From Linyphia triangularis (taxonomy: Eukaryota > Arthropoda > Arachnida > Araneae > Linyphiidae), in contig OZ021732.1 of assembly GCA_963978545.1 (NCBI GenBank), positions 43,534,059 through 43,598,058 on the forward strand: a stretch of DNA of 64,000 nucleotides, given 5' to 3'. A program made the translations under genes and the position numbers. How positions within the stretch are numbered: the first letter of the stretch is position 1; each line of letters begins with the position of its first letter. The notes under the pieces are model-generated. The model searched no databases, was not told the origin of the DNA, and saw only the letters and a list, made by a program, of their open reading frames with translations. This document shows, one piece after another, positions 1-14,450 of this stretch.

Positions 1-2375
1 AACAATAACTAGGATATGTGTGAAAACTAATGTATAGGGTGGCTAATGCATGATGGTATAAATAAATTTAAAAGTATTTGGTGTGCGAACTTTTTTAATA
101 TGATCTACAGTCTTACGTTTATTAACCAAAACACAAATATTCTACATAAACTTAAGATCTGGTCAACAAATACTTAAGAATCGAAACCTGTTTTAATGGG
201 AAATATTTTAATCCTTACAAATCTATAAACCTTTAATTTGAGTAGTAATGCTTTTATGTAACATCATAACCTTTCATAACTTTTAGAGTATTAAGAAAAT
301 TATTTGTAGGCTTACTTGAATAAAGAGATTAAGATGAATTATCGCTACAGATAAATTCATAATAATTGATTTAGTATTAGGGGTTAAACACATTTCATTA
401 TATAAGTACAAAACTGGTTACAAAGACATAATAATAACGTACCTGAAAACAATTTGCAATGTTTAATAATCAATCATATTCAAAAGTCAAAAAAAGTTAT
501 CTTATTGATAACACGTATGAAATGCTTATTTCAATTAATTCAACTAATTAATTTAGATTGTATCGTTTAGTGTCTATTTTTTAATCATACGGTAGTAAAA
601 CTAGGTTTGAAGTGTAAAAATAAAAATAAATTTATGTAAAATTGATTGCAGAAGAGAATGTTTGTAAATTTCGGAAGAAATTGAACTGAGAGTCAAATAT
701 TTTTAGTCTGGGATGTTTTAACATTACACTATATTGTTCACATAATTTCAAAATAATTAATAATAAATTATTCCTATCCTTCTTTAATAGTAGAATTTAA
801 TATAATAAACTGGAAAATTATAGTTTTAAGCATAATTTTATTTTCCTAATTAAGATGACGAATTTTAGAAGGTTTTTGTTAAACTGATACCGAAGGTTTT
901 GATGAACTTTTGATGATGCATTTAAATTTTTTGTTATAAATTGTTAAATTACAGTTGTTTTACTTGAACTTCAACAATTAAAGCAAAAACTATATACGTA
1001 TATCATACCAATTAAGGAAGTAATACGAAAAAATATATAATGAATTCTTACTAATATATATATATATTAATTTGATTGATAAAAGCAACTATGGAAAAGT
1101 TAAAATCTCTAATAAGCAAGGTTCCAAGATTAACGTGATAGTTAATGAATATAGAATGCTGAAAATTTAAAGTTTTTATAATGATTAGTATACAATTACT
1201 TAAAGTATAAGAATACAACAAGTATGTAACCTTATAATACCAGTAATTTGTTTTCATTCTTACTTTCACTGGGTTAAAGAATTTGAATATGTTTTGCTGT
1301 GTTCGAGATAGAAAGAGCTTTATAACGATTGTTTAATTTTATGTGAAATATTTCATTTTATTTTGACTAAATTCTTTTCATTTGTTCTTTAAAAAAAGCA
1401 AATATTCACCGAATCTACTGCCAAATAAATCATAAATACGATAAAATTAATATTAACACTATAGAAAGACATGTTAAAGTCTATAAAAACGTTGTTATTA
1501 ATTAGTTATTTAAATAGTTTAATGAAATATTATAAGCTTGTCATAGGTGATTTTTCAATAGAGAGACGTCAGGTTTTTGTTCGTAAAATAAAAATTATAT
1601 GTGCATATATTATTTCATCTAAGCTTCCACGCTGCTATCATAGTGAAAACAAATACCAGTATTTTAGTGAATACGACTTATGCTCAACTTGGGTCCAAAT
1701 AAAAAAAAATGTACAACCAAAATTATTTTTAAAAAACTTAGTTGGGTGTGGTAGCTAGTAGCTATGTAAATAGTGGGTGTGTAAGAATTCAGTAGCACAT
1801 TTCTTTTACTTATTGAAATTGTTTACATCTGAATGTGGAGCCCTACCTGTCCTTAGGCGTGGTTATGTTGCTACATATCGAATGCTTTTTTTTTTTTCTT
1901 TCTGGGTATGATTTTCAGGTTACATTCGTTGAGAAATCTAAGGACGCCGAAAGAAAATTTCATTCGTGCTATGAAATATTTATCACTCAATGATGTCTTG
2001 ATGGTTTATTACTTTTCTTATTGTTTATTATGGTTGAAATTTTCAAGGTTTTGGTCACCTCCAATGCTTTAATTATAATACATATAATTTGCTACAAATC
2101 ATTTTTTTTGAAATTGGGAAAAACAATGATGAAACAATTTGTACATCAATGTTAATGAAAAGAATACAAAAAATGTCAGTAAAGTTTGTTTAACATTATA
2201 TAATTTTCCGTAATTTATTTTTGAATCAGCAAAACATTTACATTTTTTTGTGTGTGATTATTTTCATGCCAAATTCTTAAATATTATTGCTAATTAAAAT
2301 CCAATTCTTTTGCACTCATTTACAGAGTGTATTATTAAAAATAGATTACATATAACAGAACGAAACCTTTTTTTT
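1..2375. other. A+T-rich DNA, no gene seen
   Basis: I see no exon-like reading frame, RNA gene or clear transposon end here. The short open frames (for example 1471-1758) have the low-complexity composition expected of A+T-rich noncoding DNA. Confidence 0.5.
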
Positions 2376-2660
2376 TTTTTTTTTTTTATTAAATATTTTA
2401 TATCAACTTCGATTTTGTGTGTGTGTGGAGAGGGGGCTGTGTATGTCGATTGCGGCAAAATCTGCGGAGGCCTAATTAACTCCCTTGCCGTCATCCAATC
2501 GGGCTGAGACTTAGCAGATAGTTTCGATGTTGATGACAATGCATTCTATTAAATTTTGGGTCGGTAATTGTCACTAAAAGGCCAGATTTACGAAATACTA
2601 ATAAACCCTCTTGCCGTTATCCAATCACGCTAAAATAGCATTTAACCTACCATTGAAGAA
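2376..2660. repeat. T-run plus duplicated short motif, degenerate interspersed repeat
   Basis: After a T-run and a GT-rich stretch, a motif of the type CTTGCCGTCATCCAATC followed by a GCTGA/GCTAAA-like segment appears near 2483 and again, diverged, near 2611. The sequence is more G+C-rich than its surroundings, which suggests an old transposon fragment. I cannot assign a class. Confidence 0.35.
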
Positions 2661-5600
2661 ACTCTTTCCTGTTGCCACAATTGTTTTTAATAAATAAAAA
2701 ATAAAAATATTTTAATCAAAATAAATAATGGATGTAAGAGCATAAACTCACGTTCTTTTTTAATAAATAAACTTGAAACGTAGTTTGCCTCACATTTTGC
2801 TGAAAGAAATGTTTTTGATCTTTAAAATTAGATGCCAACACCAAGAGCACGCTGTTTACAGAATCGGCGTTGTATTAATGAATATAAAAATTGGCAATGT
2901 ATCTAAAGGATTTATATTAAAAACTTTGTTTTTATGGGTATAATTATTTATTATGTAGTCAAAGTTTTGAAGATTTGCATTGAAAGTCTCAAATCACCCA
3001 TAAGGGATTTAATTAATATAAATAAATTATCTTTATTATCCATTATATAATCCTAAGGATGCCAATTGTTTTCTCTTTATTTTCAGTTTGGAACAGTACA
3101 TTTTTCTATTACGCAAGAATGTCAAATTGCCACTCAAAACATAATAATTTAAAGCTTTAATTCATGTTTTACCTTGTAAAAATACAACTATATACTGAGC
3201 ATTTTAACTCAATATGGTCATAATTCAGTTCGTGAATCAATAGAAATAAACTTTAGAAAGGACTATGAATGACTACCAGCGTTCACCGCATCGTGCAGAA
3301 AGAGCTCATATCTTGGACAAGAGCTTTTTCAACAATAAACACAATGCTTGATATGATACAAGAAATAAACTGTCAAATATTGCTTAGGTGTTATGTAGGA
3401 AAGTCATCGATTTATAGAAAGTCTTAATTATGTTAATTTATTAGAGAGAGAACATTAGGGATCAGCAGAAATCAAAATGAACAAGTTTATTTTAAACGAT
3501 AAAAAAAAATAATAATGTTGTTGAAATCTTAAAACTTTTGTATATTTCAAAAAATAGGTACCCCCCCCCCACACTTGATTTTTCGTGTAAATATTATAAA
3601 GACATTATATTATGTTATTGTAAAATTTGATACAAGCTTAACAATATTTTTGAAAATAAACTATATTTTCCTTTAGTTGAAAGATTAGGAATTTAATTAG
3701 TCTGATTTATTTTTAAATATTACGTAAGATATACGAGAACTCACACATTGATTAACTTAGATTTCTCACACCATTAAATTTCTTACACATGTCCCTACAA
3801 TTTTGAAAGTTTAAATTAACCGAACCTGATTTCTACCACTAAAAAAAAAAAAAAGTTTATAACTCGATTGTTTTCTAATATTTTGTTAAACTATGATATT
3901 TTTTTTACAATTAAGAAAATATCCCCAGTAGCTCAACAAAGCTGGCCAATATCTCTCGACATTGGCTAATTCCGGTGTGGAATGTTGTAAACCGGTCGTA
4001 GTTACGGATATTAACCAATACCACCCATTGCTGGATAAAAAATGTCTGAAATTTGGAAATTTTGATGCACAGTTTTAAAATTATTTAATTTATAGGAAAG
4101 GACGGAGGGTTAAAAAAAAATATGTTTTGTGATGTTTTTGACATGTTTTTTTAGAAAAACTGTGTACTTTTTAGTGATGCAGTTTCGGCCAAAATGGACC
4201 AATCTTTTAGAACTCGTGTTTCCTACATTGACCAATACTGCTGTGCTACCTGGAATTTTAGTAAGAAAAACATTTCGTAAAAACAATGGTATGTGAGGTA
4301 AAATTCAAATGAAAATATAAAATTTTATCTCGAATTACTTTTTTAGATTTATCGTCTGTATAATAAAATAACTTGGCAATATTTCTGTAAATCTGCACTT
4401 AAGATAATTAAAATGTTTTCGTCATAATTTAGCTGTAGGTAGTTAATTACATAAATAAATTAATGAATTCACACATTATGGGAAAAAATTAATATAAATT
4501 TAGCCATATTAACTATGGAATATTTATCAGGCTACTCGAAATTAACAATGAACCAAGATAAACATATATTATAAAGCAAAAATGACTGCATACTATCAGT
4601 ATTTAAATTGAAGAAACATTACCGCTACCGAATACAAAAAAAATCTTTCAATTGCATAAACCAAGTACTAAAGTATACAAATTCATATAGTTTAACGCCA
4701 AATACCTAATTTTAAGTACTACGTATTTCGAAGGTCAAACATCGGAATACTTCGTTGATCCAAAACATTAAAAATGTAAAACGAAGGAACCAATTATATA
4801 ATTTAAATGAAAATTATCATGCAACTAATCAAATACCCAGGCACAGACTTTTAAGTAATAGTTTTAATAGGTAATTAATTATTCTAAATGTTTTTTTTTA
4901 AGGTTGAAAAAAAAAAAATTTCCTTCTTGGTGTAAATAAAAGCTGCAGATATGAGGGTTTACAAAATATCACAGACTTAAGATTTTCAATGAATTTGATG
5001 GTAAAAAATATTCAAAATTTAGAAAATTAAAGACATCCTGGTACTATCAAAACTTATTGACAGAAAAATTAACGGGAAAAAAATAAACTAGAAACTAAGA
5101 ATACTTTCCAGCAAATTTTGGTTGAACAAAGTACCCTAGAATAAAGTTGTTGATTGTTCACATATATATATATTTCAAGAATGTCCCCCTAAAACACAAT
5201 ATTAACCTTCATTCAGGAGTATTTCATTAGTCCATTTATCATATCACTTCAAATGTATAAATTTTACAGGCGTGCCATATATCTAAAATTGTAAGTCTGG
5301 CTAATACTAATAACCATACCAAAGTTCAAATAGAAGTTTCGACGAAAAGTAGGATGAAAAAATAAAATTTTTGTGATAGAATAACAGTGCAACAATGCAA
5401 ATTTGTGTTATTCTAATATTCGTAGTAATATTTTTATTTAACTAATGGAAATGACATTGCAGAAGAATTATCAAGTTCACAAAAATTCAAATTAAATTTT
5501 AAAATTGCAATCTACTAGTCAATCAATGTATCATGCACTTGTAATATTTAAAATATTTTACCAAAACTCAAATAAATTCATTTGTCACGTAAACACAATA

Positions 5601-5797
5601 CATATTTTTTGGTAGTAAAATGGATTCATCTAGCATCTAATTTATAAGTTTTCATAATTTGTTGGTAATGTCATAGTTATCAAGGTATTATGGTTTGATT
5701 TTCTTTTTCGGATGAGTTTTCTCCGGATTGTAACAAAACAGAATGAAATACCACAGTTTGCTCACAATTATTTGCAATGTTTAGCTTAACTAATTAA
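2661..5797. other. A+T-rich DNA, no gene seen
   Basis: No gene recognised. The stretch 3936-4260 is somewhat richer in G+C and holds several CCAAT-like repeats (GGCCAATA, TTGGCTAA, AACCAATA, GACCAAT). It may be an old transposon remnant. A C-run lies near 3560 and (TA)n near 5163. Confidence 0.4.
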
Positions 5798-5956
5798 ACA
5801 ACATCACTTAGAAACGGACACATTTCTCCCCATGTCTACACTTATGCGTTCCCCTTGCTCCTGTTTGAAGGACAAGGTTTATTTGTGCCGGTAGTGAACT
5901 CAAGAAAGCGTGAACAAACTTTCCACGAAGACTTTTCTGCTGCTTTAGGATATTGA
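5798..5956 (+). other. Short unrecognised open frame in a G+C-rich pocket
   Basis: A 52-codon frame free of stops, from just after TAA 5795-5797 to TGA 5954-5956. It has no ATG start and no obvious splice partner. Base composition is near 45% G+C against roughly 30% around it, and the translation is rich in H, P, F and V rather than K, N and I. It could be an orphan exon or chance. The minus strand is also partly open here, so neither strand nor coding status is secure. Confidence 0.2.
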
Positions 5957-6930
5957 AACAGTGCGTTAAATTGCGTCTAATGTGCGTCAGTTCTCATTCA
6001 TATACCATTTGATTTAAATAAGCAGGTATGGCATAGATCTTTTTTTTTTTTTAACAAGGAAATGCGGATGAAATAATAAAAACAATGCTATCTGTTATCT
6101 GTAGCGTAAAACAAAGAATCTCGACAAAAATTGGAAAGCAGATTCTTATCAGGTGATCAATGGAGTCGCTAGAATTTGTGAAGCGCCAAACATTGTCATA
6201 TGCTCTTTACATTCTTTTTTGCTGTCTTTATCTATGATATTGTTTATAAATAATTTATTCCATTACAAAATATAAATCCAGAAAAATGACTCATTTGCAG
6301 CTGATAAATAATTCTAACTAAACTTTTTAACAAATTCTAACTTTATAAATAGTATATTATACTTTAAAGGTTCCTTGATAGAGTACGTTTCTGAATATTT
6401 TTAAAGGTTTTTGATTTAACGATAATTTATTTTTTAATTTTGCATAAGGCAAGATTTTTCTAAGACAAAATTCTTAATTTTCAACCAGAAAAGTAAAACG
6501 TGGCGTCGTGTTTTGAAACATAAAAATATATTTGTGATTTTGCCTTAAATAAAAATTTTATATGTACATAAAAAGTTGGCTTTGATCAAACGAAATTCTT
6601 AAATTTAAAGTTTTATTACTTATTTAAAAACATGCATATCGCTTAGATATTAGCAGACCCAAAAATAAAATATGATGTTATTAAGGTAATTAAAAAATTG
6701 GGGACCGTATGATTGTTATTTAATATAGATCGAAATTATCTTAAATGATGCTAATTAAAAATAATCTTAAGATCTAACTTATTTTAGATGGATCGAATTA
6801 TAATTTTTAAAACTCATTTTATTCAACAATAATTCAAGTATTAATTTCGAGTTATTAGATTTTTAAGTTTATCACTGAAATAAAATTGTGTAAGTTTTTC
6901 TAAACTTTATAAATACAAAAATATGCATAC
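5957..6930. other. A+T-rich DNA, no gene seen
   Basis: Nothing recognisable apart from short homopolymer runs. Confidence 0.4.
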
Positions 6931-7213
6931 ATAATATAATATAATATAATATAATATATTATAATATAATATAATATAATATAATATAATATAATATAAT
7001 ATAATATAATATAATATAATATAATATAACATAATATAATATAATATAACATAACATAACATAACATAACATAACATAACATAACATAACATAACATAAC
7101 ATAACATAACATAACATAACAAAATATAATATAATATAATATAATATAATATAATATAATATAATATAATATAATATAATATAATATAATATAATATAAT
7201 ATAATATAATATA
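6931..7213. repeat. Compound pentanucleotide microsatellite (ATAAT)n with (ATAAC)n core
   Basis: About 280 bp of near-perfect 5-bp repeats. The outer blocks are ATAAT units. A block of about 15 ATAAC units sits at roughly 7045-7120 with ATAAT on both sides. Long open frames on the minus strand here are only periodic tyrosine/leucine/isoleucine translations of the repeat and are not genes. Confidence 0.95.
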
Positions 7214-8354
7214 CTTAACTATCAGTATACTTGCGTTTAAAAAGTGCAATAAAAAAAACTGTATTGTTTACTGTCCCTTTATTGTTACACAATACAAGTG
7301 TAAGGAAGTTTAAGCTTTATTCAACGTTTCTTTTATAATGCAGTTAAATTGTATTGAAAAACGTCTGAAATTGTGGTGGGAAGTTCTAAGATTAGAAGTT
7401 AAGTACAAAATTATGGAACAAAAATCGGCTCAATCTGTTAAACTATTTGTTGCCTAAAGCATTTTCACATTTTAAACATGTTGCTGAACATTATTATGTA
7501 ACATAATTTATTATACACCTTGTTTCAACACTTTTTCCTCTATAATTTTGTATTATTCAACTGATTGTCTAACCAAGAGCAAAAACACTAGAATATAACG
7601 TTATGTAAACATAACCCAAATCACGTACTTTCTAGTTTTTCAGAGAAATTGTAACTTTTTATTTACATCCCCATCCAAAAGAGTCAAAAAACGTGTTTCA
7701 TATATTAAAAGTATAGAAAACTAAGAGCTTTGAAACGTGCTCTCGGTCAGGAAGTGTAACGACGACGTTCCATTTCGATGTAATGAATTAGAACACTGAT
7801 CTGAAAAACAACAAAATTCAATCACGCGTGAGATAACTGCAAAGGCTGGAGATATTTATCAAAATTTACTCAACTATATCGATTTGGACTTCTCGTTGAG
7901 TGTAATTTGTTGCAGCATGCCAATGATAATTTTTTTGTAACTTTTAAAATGATACAGTACGTCCTGTTAGAATAACTCGCAAGAAGCTGAGCATTTGCTT
8001 TTAAGTATTTAAACCTTTCTTTATCATTTTCTTTTGTTTCTTTGAATAAAGTTCACAACATTTAAGTTAGCAAATGATACTTTGTCAGTAAGAACAAAGC
8101 TTCACGAAACGTTAAAAGTACTTAATTTCCTTGTTTGAAGAAAAAACTAATATGTTTAGTTATATCAAGGACATCAATTTCATAAAAAGAATAAAGTTAT
8201 ATTTTAAAAATACGGTTACGAATTTGATTAGAGTTCATTTTAATATCGCTCAACCAAACATTTTTTCTAGTAATTAAGAACGATTGCCGATGTTTGAGTA
8301 TTTCATTACAATTTCATACTAACTAACAGGTAATGAAATGTAAGTGAGATTAAC
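7214..8354. other. A+T-rich DNA, no gene seen
   Basis: No coding or repeat structure that I can support. Confidence 0.4.
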
Positions 8355-9090
8355 ATGAACGTACTGGGACATAAAATCGGCCCGGTGATTTTAGATTTAT
8401 GCAGGGCCATATTTTCAATATCATCTTAAAGCACATTTTTATAATTAATTGCTAATGACAAAATAATTCAAATAATTAATTAAAAAACTAATTTTAATAA
8501 TTAAACAACTTTTATAATTAATATATTTTTTAAATGTGCATGTATTAGAACTAATTTCCATAATTAAATAGTTTATTTATTAATCAATTTTAATAGGTAA
8601 ACTGTTTTAATAATTAGTTTAAATAAATCAAATTTTCTCTGTTCAATCATTTATACCTCCTTTGAGTAAACTTGGTTTCCATAAGCCATTGGTATTTTTT
8701 TTTTTTTTTTTAAAAAACTAAAACAAAGAAATCTAAATTGAAAACTAAAGAATGTCCAGGAATGTTTATAAGAAAACTACATCCCAAATCATAAAATATA
8801 TTTAACCTTAAAAGTCATAAAATAAGTAATGCAATAAATAATGATATTTAAATTTCAGTGCATCTATTTTATAAATAGAATGTAATCAATAAAATTAAAG
8901 TAATGTGAAATTTTAAACAATTTTATGGCAGTGATTGGGATTGGAATGAAACGTTAAGGAAAGCAACTACTTATATTGAAAAAAAAAATTGAAAAACTAA
9001 GAATAAAAATTACTGTACCGAATCAGCTTATTTTTTACAGACACTGACCGGGCCTGTGATCACACTTAACAACCCTATGGCAAGTACGAC
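8355..9090. mobile_element. Degenerate copy of the hAT-like element found intact at 17447
   Basis: The left end (CGTACTGGGACATAAAATCG then CCCGGTGATTTTAG) and the right end (ACTGACCGGGCCTGTGATCAC then ACCCTATGGC) match the ends of the 17447-18267 element. The interior is the same A+T-rich, repeated TAATTAA-like sequence. The termini are eroded and I see no target duplication. It has no coding capacity and is an old non-autonomous copy. Confidence 0.7.
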
Positions 9091-9419
9091 CCTGGGACTT
9101 GAAGTTCAATTGCTTTATTTACTAGCGATATAAATAAAAATTTTAATTTGTTGCGTAGTGTGCATATTTAAGACATGTGTAGTCTTGCATTTAAAAAATT
9201 TGTAATAACTTTTTCAAAATCGATTCCATTATCTTAATACGTCAGTATTTCATTTACTAAAAATTTCTAGACGTTTAGGCAGAGTGCCGATACAGACAGA
9301 TATGATTATTTAAAATAATTTTCTCAATTGCCGCCACGAAACATATGAAAATGCCTTAAAGTTCTATCAATAAACTATGACATCCACTAAAAGGGAAACA
9401 AAGTCGTTCAAAATCAAGT

Positions 9420-9890
9420 ACGAGATATTACGTCAATGTCACTTTTTTTCTGTTAGAATTTATGGCTTTTATCAGAAGATTCTATTTTAGCCCAATAACA
9501 AAAGAACCAGTTCAAACAAAGCTATTCTCTGCAAGCATAAAATACCAAACTTACCGCTTCCTTTCGAAATCTGAAACCTCTTCTCAAGCAAAAGATATCC
9601 ACTTCTGTCAAAAGCACATACACATCAACACTTGCCACCGTTGCAGCACAAGATGGGAAAAGTCGAGCAAACAAGTCAACCTGTCGACTACTGACTGACG
9701 ATTTAGCGTCCACCACCAGAGAACAGAAACTGGGTTAGCTGGTTTCTTCTCGATTGCAGTCACGGTTCCACAGAACCAATGAGAAAGGAATAATCCTTTA
9801 AGGAACTTTGGCCGTCGACCTTCGAGACTGCCCGAATTGTTACCGAAGAGGTTTTTCAAGAATTAGTTATATGTAACTGCTTGTCCCGAG
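9420..9890. other. G+C-richer island, possible promoter or 5' exon
   Basis: This stretch is near 45-50% G+C against about 30% around it. It carries a CCAAT box (AACCAATGAG near 9775) and open frames of 60-80 codons on both strands (for example + 9462-9698 and - 9522-9716). None matches a family I know. A promoter with an untranslated or short coding first exon would look like this, but no downstream exon could be tied to it, so strand and function stay open. Confidence 0.25.
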
Positions 9891-10899
9891 CGAGTGAGCA
9901 ACCATAAAGAGATAAATGGTTGGAATTGTTGAATTGGCCACAGGTCAGATCATGCTATCCTTCTAGAAGAAAGTATACCGATTCCTAGCTTTTACTTTTT
10001 GAGTTGGATCCATCTTTAACTTTCTGGGATACCAAAACACGTGTACAGAATAAAGGGTTTTGGAATGTTGAAAAATCTTTTGGGAAGTTATTTAATAAAT
10101 TACCATAGAATATTATACCAGTTTGTAATTGAATTATCTGCAGATCAGCATTTTTAAGAGCGTGGTGAGGAATGATATTTCTCCGATTTGCAAACACCGG
10201 GGTGTATATTAGTGTTCAAGTATCCAAGTTCAGCCCATTTTTATTCACACTTAACACCTTTAAAACATTGTACATGGGAGATCATCAAAATGTGGGAGCA
10301 ATGAATGTTAACTATAATAAATATTTAAAATATTCCAATTTAACCCCAATTTTCTTTTACTGTGTCGCTTTTCATACTAGAATATATTATGTAACCATTA
10401 AAAGACAGAAAGTTTTCTGAAAAATTACTAATTAAAGCATTTAATCAACTAATATGTAGGTTACAGATATTGGACATTGTTGTCTTGTAGGTTACACAAT
10501 TTTGAAATAGTTATCCTGTAAGCAATTGATTTTACTTTTCCATAAATAAATTTTGTTTATTATTTTACAGATGCATTAATTGCTTTTAGCAAGAGATTAA
10601 GAATATATAAAACTGAAACTCCACTTATTTATCTGATAAACAGAAAACTGTTTTAATTTACATAACAACAGAAATTTTTTCTTAAAATGTACTAATATTT
10701 TTAAGATATTAAATCATCTTTAATTAGTTTAATAATTTTAATATATACATTACAAATTGCATGTCGATCTGCTCACAATTTTTACTATCATCTTTATTTG
10801 TTAAAAATCTCAATTTACTTTAACCCTGTACAAATATAATATATAATTTAAGAAAAGAAAAAGACAGGTTACTTTTATTTGAAAACCACTCGGATGCTA

Positions 10900-10930
<31 letters not shown>

Positions 10931-12454
10931 CAAACAGAATTAAAAAGTCAATTTTTAATTCACATTTCAATTGTTTGTTTCTTTAGCAAAAGAAAAGTCC
11001 CCCTTGATGTCGTACGATGATGCGGTGATGGCGATTTGAGCAGAATATCTTCATAGTTTAATGTTGTACGATCGTGTTTTGCTAAACCTATTTGAATTAA
11101 TGTCTTCTTGACGAGTAAAAAAAATTACATTTCTTTGTCCTATCGGCGGTTTGATTGTTATGCGGTTTCGATATGGCTGTTAATTTTTATTATTTGCCAA
11201 TACTGTTCAGCAAAGAAAATGCATGAAAACAATAAAAACATGTGAGATTTCTTTTTAAGGTATACATACATTAGGAATTGCGAAATTTGACTAAAATGTG
11301 CTCTTTATTATTATTATTATTATTTTTTTTTTTTTCCTTTTTTTTTTCCCCCTTTCTTCTTCTTCTTTTTTTTTTTAAATATCCCAGAATTCATTACCTT
11401 TAATATGATACAATTTTCTTTCTGAGACTCAAATTACACTTTAAATTACGGTGGGTTTTGTGAACCTATTTTGTATCACATTAATTAGTGTAGTAAACTT
11501 TAAACGCGTTTTCTGAAGAATGAAATTTCGGTGTCATATGACTTTCCGCCAACGGTCATAACTTCATTATAAATGGTCCGAATTACAAAATTCTAATTAT
11601 GTTTTGTAGACAATAGTAGTGAATATGTTTCCATTAGAAAATCTTATATATATTACTGTAATTTTTTTTTCTTATTTATAGTTTAATCTTAATTTGTTTG
11701 GTGAAAACTACGTATTTTTTCCAACTTTTTATTTAGAAAGTTATAGTTAAATAAATATTGAAGACAAATTCACAATTTTTTATGGAAACATGCATGAATA
11801 TAATCTTTTTTTATTTGCAGATAAATTATACCTCTAAGTTAATTACAAGTTAATTTATATCCGTTCGAATAATGTCATAATTAGTATTTTTAATATTATA
11901 ATTAGCTAGTTAAAAAATTAACAGAAATTTTTGTGTATAAAAATGCCTTACTTTTAATTCTGATATACTGCAAAAAGTTTAAAATCCTAACATAAAAATT
12001 AAAGAAAATTATCAATTGTATATGTATGCCATAAAATAGGCAAGTTGGTCTTAAACATAAATTTAAGCCATACATTTAGAACATAATGTACAGAATTCCG
12101 TAACGATCGTAAATACCATAATTTTTTCCGATCGTACACATGTTTGGACATGCGTTTAGCCTCGATTTTACCATTTTACGGCCTATATATTATTTTTTTC
12201 CTGCAAAAAAACTCTTGGTTAATAAAAGTAATATTATAATTATTACTTTATTTCAAGTTTTAGGACATTAGACTTTAAGTAACAATACCTTTATTAAGAA
12301 GATTATCGGCATTTCGAGGGCTGTGCGATTTGAAAAATTGATTATAATCAATTTTCATTCCTTGATTTTTTAGACATTATACTATGATATAATAATTTTT
12401 AGATTACTTTATATAAATTTATAAAATTTAAATATTGAATAGTAATTTTTAATA

Positions 12455-12493
<39 letters not shown>

Positions 12494-14450
12494 ACCTTGG
12501 CTATCAAGATTTCTTACTCAATTAAAAGACTAATGTAACAATATGATGGAAAAAAATAATTAGTTGTGATATTGGTTAGACACTGAGATGAATTGGTCAT
12601 GTGATGAGAGTAAGTTAGAAAAAAAATTCAATTCTTCGTGTCGAAGTTAGTACAAGTGTGATTTCTTTAGAAACTTTCATCCGTTCAGAAAATGTAAAAA
12701 AAAAAAAAAACACTATTTAGTATTCTTAATTATCTTAGCAATGTAATGAAGATTTTCTAAAACTGCTTTCTATTTTATTCTGTAATGTTACTTAACTATG
12801 CTTGACAATGTTATACTGTGAATTGATGGAAAATTGGGGCTATAAATAAATGATAAGAGGTGGAAAGGTAATTTATCGATGAATGGGATGAGAATTATTC
12901 AAAATATCAAAAATGTAAAGTTGGAGGATTTTGTGATTGTTATATCCTTAGGGGAAAGATTTTTGTCACAGATTTTGGTCTTGTGTGATAATAGGTGATC
13001 ATAGGGTTTTATAACTCAGAACAAACGACACTACAAGAGACGACATTAAAACTTGTGTTTGGAAGACATTTTTTCTGAATTATTTTCTGTATTATATGTT
13101 ATTCATGCATTTCTTTGGATTTATATGCACAATTTTTTATTTACAAAAAAATTTAAGTTTTACTTAAAGTTTTAAGTTAAATAAGTTTAATGCTTTGCCG
13201 ATAGAATTTCATTTTCAATGATAAAATTACTCCTATGTACTAGGTAACTATGCTAAAATGTTTATTTAAACTCTTGAAAGAAAAATATTTATGTAAAGAG
13301 GCTGTTTCAAATGAATTTTTGAAATGCTTGCAATTTGTGTAATTTCTGATAAAGATAAGCTAAATGCCCAGACGAAACATATGACGATTTGAATATTATA
13401 AATTTCACACGCAAAAATTTTATCCATTGAATGCAATAAACTTAATAGAATCCAGCGCATTTTTTGGGAAATTCACTTTTCTTAGTAAAGGGATATTTTA
13501 AATTTAAATGTTTAATGCGCTTTATTGAGGAATTTACACAACATGTATGTATTAAGTTTCGGAAGAGTACATGTGTTTTGTTTTTGTATTTTGTTTATGG
13601 TTTAAATGTTATTTGTTTACTTTATTATGAAAACATGTTTTCTGCTCGACAATAATGCCCATACTTCTTTCCTTATGAGTTCTCTCTGAGGTTTAAATTC
13701 CTCAGCCTAACTCATTCAATTTCTCACCAACACTCATTAAACTCTCATTAATGTTGAAAGGTATTTAATACTATTTGACTAACCATTTCAAATTCATGTT
13801 TTTTTTTATCACGTCACTAGAAATTTCACTCTTCTTTTTTTTACATTTAGATACGGGCATTAATTATATATTTAATTTTTCTTTCACTCCAAAATATTTA
13901 GCAATTAGGAAGGGGAAATATTCAAAATAGAGGATAGAAAAAAAAAAGTAACACAATAACATATCGTTAAAAATAACATTGGCACACATTTCCTATTTTT
14001 AAGTTATAACTAAAATTATAGACAATTTCTTAGTTGAAAAAGGTTCAGAAATAGTTGAATAATAGCTTACTAAAATGGCAGAAGAAGGATAACGATAAAG
14101 CCAAATGTCGTCTTGAATTTTCGCAATATTTCCTTCTCCCTCACTGGTGCCGGAATCAGTAAAACAAGTTTGGCAGCTGCCTTACCAACTTTTTGCCGAA
14201 TTATGTATGAAGATTTTTTATTTTTTTTTTATTATTTTTTTTTAAATTGCATAACGTTTGACATCAATAAATATATAATTTTTATTGGAAGTTTTTGGGC
14301 TTTAGTATAAACTTTTCATAAGATTTGAGAAAAGAGGATATAACTAGAGATATTTATTCTATGTTACACAGGTATTGCTGTCATAAAACTAAAAGTAAGG
14401 TCTGTCTGTGGATAATGTATCACATTTGCTGTAAGGGAGTGTAAGTTTGA
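9891..14450. other. A+T-rich DNA with homopolymer runs, no gene seen
   Basis: Long T-runs (about 10901-10923), a pyrimidine tract of T/C with (TTA)n at about 11308-11377, and long A-runs (about 12457-12492, 12696-12710). No exon set, RNA gene or intact transposon could be supported. Confidence 0.4.

Noticed and set aside
6900..7249. Three long minus-strand open frames of Y/I/L/M/C
   Set aside because: They are translations of a 5-bp microsatellite; the period guarantees open frames.
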